Below are positions 21,135-33,500 of a stretch of DNA of 64,000 nucleotides, in pieces. The position numbers and the translations under genes are program-made. Where the stretch lies: assembly GCA_029961685.1 (NCBI GenBank), contig JARWKL010000005.1, forward strand, positions 2,362,501 to 2,426,500, written 5' to 3'. Origin of the DNA: Aristolochia californica. Taxonomy: Eukaryota > Streptophyta > Magnoliopsida > Piperales > Aristolochiaceae. The notes below the pieces were generated by a model, which saw nothing but the letters and a program-made list of their open reading frames with translations, searched no databases and was not told where the DNA came from. Positions within the stretch are counted from its first letter, which is position 1, and each line of letters opens with the position of its first letter.

Positions 21135-24100
21135 CTATATCACTGTGGAAATACTGCTTGCTATTGGAGATGCAAATGGGCTCTCTGGAAGGTTAATTCC
21201 TTGGCTACTGCAACAAAGAAACACAGAGAATCCGATGTATAAAAGAAAGAAAAAAAGACATCAACTCCAATGTAACAGTAAAAATTGAATCCCTACTGTG
21301 ATTAAATTTGTACCTATCCTGATCATTATAATTGTTGCTGGTATGCCTATTTTTGTCATCACTGGTAGACCCATTGTTTAGAACATCGAGAAGATAACTG
21401 AAACGATCAGCTGACGAGAAGTCATTGTAGTCTGCAAAAGCTTTCATATTTGAGTGGAAGTTCAGAATGAAGGATTTCTCTCAACTCATAGAGAAGAAAA
21501 GGCGAAGGTAAACAGGGCTGACCTTCTGTGAGTTTCAAAACATCAATTGGAGGATAGTTGAAGTAAGGTTGTTGGGTCAGTGGCTTAGATGCTAATTGCA
21601 GGTCTGAGAGTCGCCTTCTCTCAAGTTCCATTGCCTGTTCATGTTCTTCAATAAGTTGCTTACGGATTACTCGTGAATTGTCACAGACTCGATGCACTAC
21701 AAGAAGAGCAGGTATTGTCAGGAAAAAAGGCCGTAAGAAGACCTACAATCATTACTCGGTATAAAATAGCCTGTCTACTCACTTGACTGAAGCTGAGGTT
21801 CCATCTCAAGAAAGTGGAGAGGATAGTACATTGGAGGATCAATTTTCTCTTGGTACTTTCTGCAATGTAAAAAGGACTTCAAATTCGAATCTGATAACCA
21901 TAAGAATATAACAGAAGTTGCAGTAATACACTGTTTTGGCATTTTCTATGTAGGCAATATACAAATGATGCAAAACGTAATGCAGTTATCAAAGCCTTGC
22001 ATCTGATGACAGCAACTGGTCTACACGAACATGCATTTTGTATAACTTAGTGCCAAATAACCAACCAAACTAGACCACTAAAATGGGATGCCAAAATTCT
22101 CATAATGGCACATAGAGGACCCACTAGAACCACAAACGACCAATACCTAGAATGTGAGCCCTACAAAATATCAGCACAAAATTGCCTGCCAAACAGTTGT
22201 TTTTCACCCCTTTTACAGGGATCCAAGCTAAAACCTCATAGTTTGGAAAAGGGTTTCCTATTTTACAGCAAAAAGCCCATGACCAGCCAAAAGATGATTA
22301 CTAATCTAGATATTATTAGTAGGTCATGAATAATAAAAAGTAGTGCCAGTGATAAGGTTTGAAGAGATGTATACACCAGTGATCACCATTATTTCCTTTT
22401 TTCTTTTGAAATATTCATCATTTCCAAAAACCATGCTATTCATAGTAAGTACTTTAGCATCTAGAGATTTTCAAGATTGGGTTGAGACCCACATTTCTTG
22501 GCAGGACACCAACTGTATATCAAGCATGACCATGTGCTGTCAGAATTTTCATCTTCCTCATCAAAGTGGGAGCCTAGCACTCCCCTGATAACCGACATTG
22601 CATAGCAATTGTCAATGACAATTGGCATCAAGACCCAGTATTAAATATGCAAAGGTAATTCAAGAAAGGGGAAAAAATAAAAAAAAGAACCCATGATTTT
22701 AGAACCTATCCTGTTTGTTTCACTAAATAGGCTATCAACAAGATAGGGAATAAGTTACCTGTCACTAAGTCTGGCCTTTTCCCGGTAAGGTTTAACAAGA
22801 ACGCGAGCACCACACACAAAATGAGGATTCCCCTTTGTTAGAATCTGTTTCACAGTCTCTGGAAACACAAAAGTTACAAAACCAAACATTCTCTTCTGTT
22901 GACTGGGAATTCTCACATCCTCAACTGGTCCATATATCCTAAAGAAACAGAGAACAAGAAAAAATAGCATATGTTAGAACACTGGAATCACTGAAGTGAA
23001 ACAAATTGCCTGGAACAAGATACAGGACAGCTCATTACTCGAAGTAATCAGACACATCTTTCTCAGAGAACGTGCTCTCTGCTGGGAAAGTCAGGTAAAT
23101 CTGGTGGGAACCAGTTACAATGACCCCAGGATCGTTTCTGTCATTCCTGTAATCCATATATCTAGCAGCATCTTCTGCTAAAACAACAGAATGCTGCCCA
23201 TGTGGCCTGCAATCCAATCATATTAGTTGCAAGAAATGAACCAAAGAGAAGGCAAATGAAACAAAATTTAGTTTAGTATTTACCTATCAATCAGCCGAAT
23301 GCTGTTTTTCAACCGAGCAAGTAACTTGGTCAGACTGTAACCAGTTTTCCCATGTCTTTGGCTTTCTGTAAGGTAGCCGTCAGCCTGCAAGTTCCTTCCA
23401 TATTTTTCAAAATACAACATTGGGAGAGAAGCAATTGACACAGGCATCCCCCTTTTGGACTTGAGAAGCTCAGTGAGCTCCATTTCTAGTTTCTCAAGGG
23501 AACCCGGAGAGAAAACCTGATCATCGCCGGCCAATTCATTTGAACTTGGATTGATTACCTGGGAGAAACTATCAGCCACGGTCTGGCCATGAAAATATCT
23601 ACAGTTAGCTCCGTGCTTGCAAAACCCTTTGTTGAAGTAATGGCAAGCTTTAACAGGGAACTCGGGTAAGCTCGGGGACCTCCTGTTGGTTCTCGGGGCC
23701 AGGGAACCTCCCAGTGAGTGTTCTGGGTAGTAATAATTGTTCGAGAACTCCGGACCAACGGCGTTAGCAGCGTCTAGCTGGTCCTCCAAGCTCAAAAACT
23801 GGCCTTGATTATGAACTCGGTAGTCTTCTCCCAGAGACTCGGTATAAGCTCCCTGATGAACAAAATCCAAATTATGGATCGGCTGATGATTGTTGGCGAG
23901 CTGGGGCTCCCAGAACGGGGACGGGACCCGGAAGGTTGCTGGAGAAGAGAACGGCCGGGAGGAAGCAGAAGTGAATGACGTGAACTGCAAAGGCATGTCC
24001 GAGATGGGCCCTGAATTGATGGAAGACGGTGAAATTGGAGTAGACGCGGCTGGTTTCGGGGACAAACCAAGCTCTGCTTTCACCTTGCTGACAAGATTAA

Positions 24101-24257
24101 AAACCGCATAGTCAGGGCCGAATGCTAACCGAATCATCTCACGCTCAGCATTATCCTGTAGGAGAACGTATCCGATAATCTTTGCAACATGATCGGGCTC
24201 GATCATGTTGATTCGATTGAAAACAACTTTTGTAGCGTCAGGGAAATCCATATTCAT
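21135..24257 (-). CDS. CCCH zinc-finger and RRM protein (plant C3H46/C3H53-like), seven coding exons
   Basis: Assembled exons on the minus strand: 24257-23284, 23206-23039, 22938-22759, 21859-21783, 21696-21523, 21431-21314 and 21207-21135. All junctions are GT-AG and in phase, giving 587 residues. The N terminus, starting [16 protein letters not shown], carries the conserved [17 protein letters not shown] and [11 protein letters not shown] block of this plant family. A CCCH finger (C-x7-C-x5-C-x3-[13 protein letters not shown]...) lies near residues 205-225. An RRM follows at about 361-436, with RNP2-like IYLTFP and RNP1 KRMFGFVTF. The C terminus contains [12 protein letters not shown] and ends in a small exon carrying [11 protein letters not shown]. 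The domains imply RNA binding; the biological role is not established from sequence. An AG acceptor at 24267-24268 just before the start implies at least one 5' UTR intron. Failure to splice the last intron would replace the conserved ending with 27 unrelated residues. Confidence 0.9.
21860..22758 (-). other. Intron 3 of the CCCH/RRM gene (899 bp)
   Basis: Bounded by CAG|GTAACT at the 22759/22758 junction and TGCAG|AAAGT at 21860/21859. Open frames inside (22105-22329, 22343-22588) have no family signature. Nothing else is seen. Confidence 0.75.
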
Positions 24258-27200
24258 CTCCACCGCCTGCAGACGGAAAACAAAAACACAGAAAAAGAGG
24301 AAAGCATGAGACGTCTTCAAACGGTGACAGCCGAGTGAATCAAAACGAAAGCCTAGAAAAAGGAGAAAGATATTCTGAAAACGAAGGACCTAAAAGTGGT
24401 TCGAAGCTACAGATCTAGCAAAATGGGAAAGATATAAATAGATTCAAGACAAATCCAATACAGAATCGAAGCAAAAAGCCAAAAAAAAAAAAAAAAAAAA
24501 AAAAAACAAATAACAGTCACGGAAACAAAATTTTCCCAGCCTCATCGTTATTCCTCAACCCTATTTTCTCCCCAAAAGGACAAAACCCTGTTACTGCCAT
24601 ACCCATGTAATCTCCACCCTCCTTACCTAAAAAAAGAAAAGATGATGCAAAAATTCCAGCCAAAACAAAAAACAAAACCCTACAAAAACTGGAAGGATTA
24701 GCAGTCGCAGACACCTTAAAAGCCAACCTATTTCCCCATTTGAAACCCGGAAGAACAGACACTGCACCAGCAAAGTTTGTAAGTTTTTGTTCCTACTCAA
24801 AAAAAAGGAAAAAAATAAGGCAGAATAAATAACCGCAATCACGTTAATAATGGCGACAATTACGACCATCCTTCTTCACGCTCAAGGAACAAAACTCAAC
24901 TTCAAAATGTGCAAAAACGAGGAAACGAACAACTTCCCCGCTACAAACCCCGTTCCACCAAGATTAAAACCCAAAACAGTCCGTTTTAGAGATTCAAGCA
25001 GGCTGCTCAACAACAAAAACTGGGTTTTTTTTTCAAATTTAAGAAGAGACTGACTTCCGAGGTGGCTTTGTACCATTACTAAGCTGCCGCAAATCTTTTA
25101 CCACTCTAGACCCAAAAGAAACGAATTTTCGACGATTCCAAAGCAAACCCACTGAAGAAACAGGAATCTTCTGCAGGAGGGGAGAAAGGAGAGAAAGAGA
25201 AGAAAGACGAGAAAGCGAGAACAATTTCCTAGCCTAGATCTGCATGAAAGATGAATCTTACAGATTTTTAGAAGCAGAGAAAAAAAAAAAGTCAGATGAA
25301 CCAATCCAACTCCTGATACTGCACTAGTACCCCCTTCTCTTCCTCTTCCATTGCCTTCAATTCTCTGCAACAAAGGCACATCCAAAAGCTCAAATGACAG
25401 AAATGATAGCTATAAAGGGCACTCTGTCATTGAGTTCAAATCAAGGAGATAAACAAATATATAAAACACAAAAAACAAAAACCAATTAAATTACCCATCT
25501 TTTCTTATTCAAAAAACACGAATTTGAAAAACTTAGTAGAGACAAAGAGACCTTACTAAGTTTTTAAAAAACTGGAATTCTTCAGTTGCGACGCCTTTTC
25601 TTGTTTCTCCATTTACAGGTTGGATTTGCCGTTACAGGAATTCCCTCAAATTCAAAGGGAAAATTGCTCCTGAATTCACGAAAACCACTTCAACAGTTTT
25701 TACCTATTATAATTACCTAACTACCCCTCCTTATTTCCTGCTATTTCTCCTTTTTTAATTTTTTTAAAAGAAAATTAAACCCACAATCACTTATTGTTTG
25801 ACCTTTTAACACTTGTCATTCACTTAATGGCCCTTAAGTGGGCCCCATCATATCAACTTCCCTAAAAGCTGATAGATACATAACCTTATTGGGTAAATTA
25901 AATTGGTTAATTAATTTTTAGAAAGTGAAAAGGGGCGAGGGCAAAACCGGAAAGCGGAGGGTTAAAAGGGCAGTTTCGTCAAAGAACCACGACCTGGGGT
26001 GACCGGTTCCACCGGCTGGTAGTAAGGAGCGACCGTCAACCACCCGTGGAAAGATCCCGCGCGAATTGATGGTCAAATGATTAAATCTCGTCGGATCCAC
26101 GGGATGCCCAGCAGCGCCGCGGATCTCCGTCCCAACCGGGCCGTTCCGTTCCCGTTTTCATTTTTTTCAGTAAAAAACAAAAAATAAAACGTACAAAAAC
26201 CGTAAATCTTTCTTTTCCAGTATTGGAAAGTCCGAATTAAACACATGCGCTTATTCAAGCACATGCACCGAAAGACGCGGTATATGCGCCAGGGGCTGGT
26301 GGGACCCACAACATGAAATCGTGTCTCGCTGTCTCCTGCCCCTTGGGTTTTTTAAGGGCCGTGGGACCCACTTAAGTGTATTCGTTCGTCTCGTCGATGA
26401 TCATTGGAACAGAAGGAGATATATAAATAATGTTTGGTGTATTTTTTTTTTGCTTTTTTTAAATCTAGTTTTAATTATTTAATTAAGAGAGCTTAATTAA
26501 TGAGAGATACAGCTCTTATCCTATCTAGTTTGTCTTGGCAACCTTATAAGAGCTTTAGTCCATTTAGGTGGTCCTAAGCACCATATAAAGAGAGTCCTAA
26601 ACCCTAAACCTTAAACCCTAAAAAATATTAAATTATTTTTAATATAAAATATAACATATTATGTATAAATACATGTTTTTTATGTGATAATTACCGATAT
26701 GTTGTTCAATATTAGAACTTTAAGATGTAAGCACGTGGTGGACCCTGAAATCTATTAATATGATAAGTGGGCCAGTGGTGGGCCATTCATTGGTGGTCCC
26801 CAGTGAGAAAATGATAGTGGCCTGATGGATATGGAAACAGGTGACTGGCAGCCTGGCAGATAATTTGATTTTGATGGTACACAATTTATCGCGAGATATC
26901 GTGTCGCTGTTTCTTTTCGCGCGTTTTCAAGAGTACTCCGGAAAGTTCTCTACCTTTTTGTTTCAATTTCTCTCAAATTATCCAAATAAAATACTATTAT
27001 TGGGAATTAAAATGCCGACGTGGCACGGCTCCAGATGTACATTCGTGATTCGACCACGTGGGAGCTGAATCAAATCAACGGTCGTCTATGAGGGTTACCA
27101 GGGGGAGTGGGCCCTGCTGATTTGTTTGGAAGGCTAGGGTGACACTGGAGTCAGGGGATGGGACAAGGTCGGATTTGCTAATCAAGATGGGTGAGTGACA

Positions 27201-28152
27201 TCAATCCCGTCCAATAATTCATTATAAATTAATAATATCATTGTCACCTTGTCACGCCTCACCATCAACGTTAATATTTTTTAAAAATAACGATTATAAT
27301 TTTTTTTTAAATGGTAAAATATTAAATTAATTAAAATACACCCTTTTAAAATTAAGATTAATATCAAATTTTGGAATAACAAATACTATTATATCAGTAG
27401 TTCAAATTCGATAGTTTAAAATTAAATTCATAAATATATTTAATTACTACAATTATAAATGATAAATAATAAAAAAAAATTCCAAATGAATTAATTTATA
27501 AAAAATATTTATTTTATAAAATAATCATCATTTGATTGTACAAAAATTGCATAAATTATTAAGTTACATTATTATTTTTATTTACTTTATTTAATTATTT
27601 CTATTATAAATTATTGTTGTAAAACATATTTTTAAGTTAATAAAGATTATATATAATTTAATATAATCTGATCCATGAAAAAATAATCTTGAACATGCCA
27701 ATTCATGTCAAAAGAGTTCAAATTGTTGTCAGGTTTCGGAGTTTCGGAGGTCCGATTTTGTTTCGGAGTTTCGGTACCTTCTTTCTTGCTTTTCGAATTC
27801 CACTTCACTGATAAAGTAAAAAGAGAAGCGTCGCGTGTCATTCGTATACGAGTAGAACTTACTGAAAAAATCCGTCTCTACTCTCCACGCGCCTCTGAGA
27901 CGTTTTGCCGCTGCTTGACGGATTTAGGTCGGTTTCTGTTTCAAAGTTCTTGTTCTTGCTCTCGCTCTCGTCTGCTGTAGCTGTTGGATTGGAAAGATTG
28001 GATTGTGTTGGGTTGGTGGCCATATTCGAAATCGATCTTGAAACAGTTTTAGAGGTGATGGCAATAATTTGATTTGAGGTAGTGGTTTTGGGTCGATTTC
28101 TTGAATTATTATCTTGTTTCAAGTGGGGATTCGGGATTCTCTGTTTCCTTGT
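24258..28152. other. Divergent intergenic region between the CCCH/RRM gene and the armadillo gene
   Basis: Near 24268-25300 it probably holds the 5' UTR intron and leader exon of the minus-strand gene. It contains an A-run of about 27 at 24482-24506 and a CT-rich leader-like stretch at 25170-25220. A GC-rich island spans about 25930-26160. Telomere-like words lie at 26596-26622. A G-box core CACGTG lies at 27055-27060. The zone 27700-28110 is GC-richer and likely promoter or leader of the armadillo gene; its open frame (27705-27980) matches no family. Confidence 0.45.
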
Positions 28153-29553
28153 ATGGATCGGTATGTGAGGAGCTTATTAGAGACGGGTTCGGATTGGGCA
28201 CAAGCGTCTCAGCTGTACGAGAAACTGATCTCATGTGAGGGCGAAGATTTGCAAATAAAAGCTACGATACACCTTGCTCGCCTCTCAAAGTACGCTCCAG
28301 AGACTACTTTAGCGCAGGCCGTACCTATCCTTGTAGAGCTGCTCGGGACCCCTATATCTGGTCGCAACCCCTCGATACAGGAAGCGGTGGCTTACTGTCT
28401 TAACTGCTTGGCTCTTCATGGTGCAGGGTCTCTTTGCGCCTTAATCGCTCAGTGCGGATCCATTCCTTTGATTCTCCGTTTGTTGCCTCAGTCTCAGGCC
28501 GGCTTTCGGAAAATCCTTCTCAAATGCCTCAGAACCATTGTAACTTGCGATGGTATCAGTAGAAGAATTCTTAGTAGGAATGGTGGCTTGGAAGTTATTC
28601 TTAATCTCATTTCTTCGACGAATGGATCGAGGCGCTATCTGTTGGAAATTCTCACAGCATTGGCTATGTTAAGGGAGGTGAGGCTGGTCATTATCAGCGT
28701 CGGTGGAGCTTCTTTACTCATCGAGGCAGCTGGGTCTGGTAAGATGGTTTCAAGAACCAGGGCTGCTCATGTAATTGGGCTGCTCGGTATAACTCGACGG
28801 GTCCGGCAAATGCTTGTGGGTTTGGGTGTAGTGCATGTGCTTGTTAGTTTGCTAAGGGAAGGAGATATGCCTGCAAAGCTTACCGCAGGTAATGCTTTAG
28901 GTATAATCTCATCCCACATAGACTGTATAAGACCAGTCGCATGCTCTGGGGCTATTCCTTTATTTGCTCAACTGCTTGAAGGACAGGAACCGCTTGGAAG
29001 AGAAATAGCAGAAGATATGTTTTGTATTTTGGCTGTTGCAGAGGAAAATGCTGTAGCTATAGTTGAACATGTAGTTAGAATTCTTCGAGACGGGAATGAT
29101 GAAGCTAAAGCTGCTGCAGCGGATGTCTTGTGGGATCTATCAGGTTTTAAGCATTCCTTTTCAGTTGTAGGAAATTCGGGTGCAATCCCCCTTTTGCTTG
29201 AGCTATTAAGTGGTGGGAATGAGGATGTCAGGGAGAAAGCTTCGGGTGCTATAGCCCAATTAAGCTATGATGAGCGTGACAGGAAAGCATTGGTTGAGGC
29301 AGGAGCCGTACCCGTTCTGATTGAGTTGTTGAGTGATGAATCAGAGGAGCTTAAGGACAATGCTGCAGAAGCTCTTATTAATTTTTCTGAAGATCCTACT
29401 TTACGAGAAAGAATATCACAAGTAGTTGATACGCAGTCTTTTTGGGAGTTACAACAGAGATTTGTTAGGTTTCGTATGTCAGATGAGCATACAGTGAGGT
29501 CATTGCGGCAAATGAGCATTGATCAGTTTGTAGCAGAGCCAGAGCTTGCCTAA
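28153..29553 (+). CDS. Armadillo-repeat protein of unknown function
   Basis: An intronless 466-residue frame. I start at ATG 28153 (MDRYVRSLLETGSDW); the frame is open 39 bases further upstream only through a TTG. The whole protein is a run of alpha-helical armadillo units. They are clearest at about residues 340-425: GAIPLLLELLSGGNEDVREKASGA and AVPVLIELLSDESEELKDNA, with the usual spacing of about 41-42 residues and NAAEAL-type helix 3. There is no U-box, kinase, LRR or other catalytic domain, and no transmembrane segment or signal peptide is evident. The ARM fold serves as a protein-interaction scaffold; VAC8/importin-like and U-box ARM proteins are distant relatives. The partner and pathway cannot be named from sequence. 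Confidence 0.85.
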   Translation: MDRYVRSLLETGSDWAQASQLYEKLISCEGEDLQIKATIHLARLSKYAPETTLAQAVPILVELLGTPISGRNPSIQEAVAYCLNCLALHGAGSLCALIAQCGSIPLILRLLPQSQAGFRKILLKCLRTIVTCDGISRRILSRNGGLEVILNLISSTNGSRRYLLEILTALAMLREVRLVIISVGGASLLIEAAGSGKMVSRTRAAHVIGLLGITRRVRQMLVGLGVVHVLVSLLREGDMPAKLTAGNALGIISSHIDCIRPVACSGAIPLFAQLLEGQEPLGREIAEDMFCILAVAEENAVAIVEHVVRILRDGNDEAKAAAADVLWDLSGFKHSFSVVGNSGAIPLLLELLSGGNEDVREKASGAIAQLSYDERDRKALVEAGAVPVLIELLSDESEELKDNAAEALINFSEDPTLRERISQVVDTQSFWELQQRFVRFRMSDEHTVRSLRQMSIDQFVAEPELA

Positions 29554-30102
29554 TATAGGTGAGCTTTAATGTTCAAAATTTGATGTGTCGACCTGTGATC
29601 CAAAGATCAAGTTGTCAAGTATAAGGGACCTGACTGAATGTTGAAGGCTATGTGTTTATTGTTTCCTTTAGATTCAGTGTGTTTATATTTGTTTATATTT
29701 GACAGCAAGTAGAATGAAAAGGTTTTGCCAATTTGCATCAGATTACCTTAAAACTTCAAATTCAGGCAATGGTGTGGTTTATACCAAGTTTTGTTTTCTG
29801 TTGATTGGTCTGCACGAGTGAATGGGCTATTGCTATTGGTTATCAAATCTCACTCTTTTTCCCAAGTCAAAAGCTGATAGTCAAATGGGTATTATCTTAC
29901 CTTTTCTACGGCATTGTGGGTCTTACCTTCCCAGGCACAGATCTTTACATTTAGTTTTGCTTCTTTGCCTTGAAATGTCTCTTCTTCTCTGGTTGTGCTC
30001 CCAATGATATCTTGTGACTGATTTGCTTACATTATTTCTTTTTGCACAGTTGAAAATTTAGTAAAAAAACCAACGAGAACAAAAGTTACGAGGGGTTGAC
30101 TA

Positions 30103-30535
30103 CTAATGAAAGAATAACCATCTCCTTAGGAAGATTATCAGCAAGGCCATCAGCAGACCTGTGCACATGGTTCCAACTAATAGTAAGGCTGCTACAGATT
30201 ATTGAAATGTGGTCAAATAAGTAAGAGAATTGCCAGGTCCCCAGTAAAAGAGAGGAGCACTATCCAATAATCAGGGCAGAATCACCTTCAATCATCAAGC
30301 TCCTACCATTGAAATGCTGCTTGAAAACATTGAGGCCCGTAAGAAGAGATTGGAACTCCTCGTCATTATAGTCCTGCATGCCTAAAGAACTGGAAAAGGT
30401 TGCAAGGACCTTAGCATTATTTTCACGGAGTAACCCACTGCAGCCCAAGAATTTCCTTTTGAGCTTTTGTCGAAATTGGGCTTGATAGATCTGGATGGAC
30501 CAGGATGTGCTGTTTATCTTTTGGCAAGCTGCCAT
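30103..30535 (-). pseudogene. RNase H domain fragment of a plant non-LTR (LINE-type) retrotransposon
   Basis: The minus frame reads GCSGLLRENNAKVLATFSSSL, EEFQSLLTGL and LMIEGDSALIIG, the pattern of the RNase H module (RVT_3 type) at the end of plant LINE polyproteins. It then meets one TAG where a Trp codon would be expected. The same frame continues past the stop through SWNHVHRSADGLADNLPKE, the usual C-terminal H-x5-A-x2-LA signature. The rest of the element is absent. This is a short decayed relic with one visible nonsense change. It could alternatively derive from a stand-alone RNase H-like host gene. Confidence 0.65.
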
Positions 30536-33500
30536 ATTGCTCTCATACTAGTATACTTATCATGTTTGTCTTACTCAATTTGTGAATCTAGAATGCTTAA
30601 CAGAATCATATTGCCCCGATACTCAGTCTGTAACAAAGTTTGACAGTTCCATAGGTAAAATTTCAGTGTCAAACTTTGAATTTAAAGGTTCAAATGCAAG
30701 TTCTGCTTATTATAGTGTATATAATATCTTGTTTTTAAAAGGATAGTGTAAATAATATCTGGAAGTTGCAGTAGTTATTTTTTTTTTCAGTGTTAACTAA
30801 TTCTCATCTGGTAGAAACTTATTTTACCAAAACTGCTGTCTTATCACTCTATGAGCACCTTCATTCTCATGATTTTGTCTGTCATCAGTTTTTATAGAAA
30901 TTTCTATCATTATATGAAAATTTAAAATTTGTTATGCTAAAAAAGGAAAGGAGATTGTTGCTAAGTTAGGTTTACAGAAAGAATGTGACTCTTATCTGCT
31001 TTTCTGGCACTCTTAAACTCTCAACTCTTCTCTGCTTTTCTGGAACTTTTAAATTCTCAAACCTGAAAACCTTTGTCTAAAATGCTTGTACATGGGTTTT
31101 AGTTTGTGTAAATATTATGTATTTGTTGAATTTTGTGGTAGCTCATATTAGAAAAATGAATTTTTTGGATCACTCTGTCCTTTCAAGAGACTTGTGATTG
31201 CACTTGGAAATTGGCAAACTGAAAGACCAAATATGAATAGACGTCAAAAGTATCTCAGATGACTGGCAGCTTAGATTTTTAGTATGAAGCTACCTATCTC
31301 AAGAATCTCAATTGAAAGAGAAGCAACCTTAAATCTTTTTGTACAAATTGGTTTGAGAAACTGTAACTCATTTTTTATTTTGTGGGGGTTGAAGTGTTTG
31401 AAATTGACTTTTTTGGAGTTCTGTTACCCAACAAACAGTAATTTGAGTGGTAGTCTGAGCAAAGTACTCAGTTGAAAGCCTCATGTTTTTTCTCCATTCC
31501 ATTGCTGTTAAAACATCAAATAAAAGAGAAATAAAACTTTTAAAAGCTTCTATTTTCTCCCCCTTTTCCCTCCAATTTTCTTCTTTCTCTCTTTATTTAT
31601 TCTATTCCGTGACCTAATTTCTAACACACTCACTCTAAAATTCTTCTTCTGAAAAAAATATGGAAGAAATCTAATCTATGTCTTACTAATAGAATGTCAG
31701 AATATATCTTCTAGTTAACGTAATTCCACAAGCGTTATTTTGGAGTCTTCTTTCTTTAAGCTAGAGATTACTGTGTGAAAATGTCAAGCCATGGTCTGTG
31801 TACTCATTTTTGGGCTTTTCATAGAGATAAAAAGTTTGGGATGTTCAATCTCTTCTTCTTGCCAGTGTTTTCATTATGACAAATATAACACCTGGAGAGG
31901 CATTAAGGCATGCTTTGGAACTCATTTGAGCTCCCAAAGGCTTACATGTTTCTATCACTTTTAGCTAATTTATGCAAAATAATAGTTTTTTTCTTTTCTT
32001 ACCCACCTGAACCTTGGTCAGAGGACTTGCAAAAACCAGATAGAGTATTTCTTGTATTTGTTTGTTTAGGTTGTGACATTTAACTTTATTGGGTAAAAAG
32101 GAAGTTGTTATTTTCTTTACTTTTATTAGGTTTTCTTATTACCCTTTTAATATTTCTTCCTTCTCTATATATTCTGTACTACGATGGAAAGATATGGAGG
32201 TGACCTGAATTAAGAACTTGGACGGGAACAGTTTGTGAGTTGTGTAGGTGCATGGTTTAATTTTGTGTTTGTTATCACTTGAAACTTGTAGGATTAGATA
32301 ATACTGAACTTTCTGAATGTTATAAAATACATATTGATTGGCTTGCTTGAACCCAAAGTGATTACACTGAGACGTTTTGACAAGCAGTTATGAATTGTCA
32401 GGAGACAAATGATGAGCCCAAGCCATTGGAGAACCAAGCCTTCTCTTGGCTCCATTTTAGTCTCTTATTGCAAGTAAGAGTGAATTATTGCTGAACCATT
32501 ATTCGTTCTCCAGCAATGCATGGTGCTGCTGCCTGCTTTATACCTCTGCCGATACCATTTTCGCCTTTCCAGATGATTACCCACAATGTTCTTGCCTCCA
32601 ACAGGTTCCTGTTACAATTTCAGTTTGCTTCTGCCTACTTCTGATCCATCCATAACAACTGTTTGATAAATCAACTCTGGCTTTCAAGCTTACTTCTTTT
32701 GGCTCTACTAAACCTCATTTCAGATGTTACTATTGCTGCAGCTAAGATCCTATTACTCCAGACTCTGATACCATATTTCATCCTTCAGGGACTTAATCTA
32801 ATGTAGAACCAACGAACCAGCATTGGACCCTAAAAGTCATGTAGAGGAAAGAGGCATGATATGACTAGGTCAAACTTTCTAAAGGAACATTAGCTTCCAT
32901 TTTGTCTACATTATTGATGACTATTAAGTTTCAAGGAGGAAGCATGGAAGAGAGTGTGAAGAAGAGAAAACGTGGAAAGGAGATGTGAAAAAAGAGAGAA
33001 CCAAAAGAGCACATATAGATTGATATGTGAAGAAAAATATGAGAGAGATGTTATATTCTCTTACATCCATGTTTCTTTTAAACATAACTAAAATCCTAAA
33101 AATAAACTTTCTCAAAGTTCCGAATTACACCCAAAAAATAACTTGTTAAACTAAATATAAACAGACAAAACATAACTAGGAAACATCCTCCTAAATTTCA
33201 GTTTTTTCCTTCAAGCTTGCTTGTCTTGTGAGACTTGTTTTGCATGAGATTCACTTCAGATTCAATGAAACTTGTGAGGTTGTGCTTTGCATGAGACTCG
33301 TCATAGACTCCTTGATGTAACTTCTTCAACAGTGACTATTACTGATGGCTTCATATAATGCAATTACTTCAGGTCTAATCTATCACTTATTGGTAATTCT
33401 GTGGTTTATATTTCTTTTGTTCTGGTTTATGCCAGTATTTGTCTTTATCTGTCCTTATTCTATTACCTTTTGGCTTTTGTCTATTCTCATGAGACTGGAC

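Noticed and set aside
28114..28152. Extended start for the armadillo protein
   Set aside because: The extension begins at TTG; the ATG at 28153 is the first proper start.
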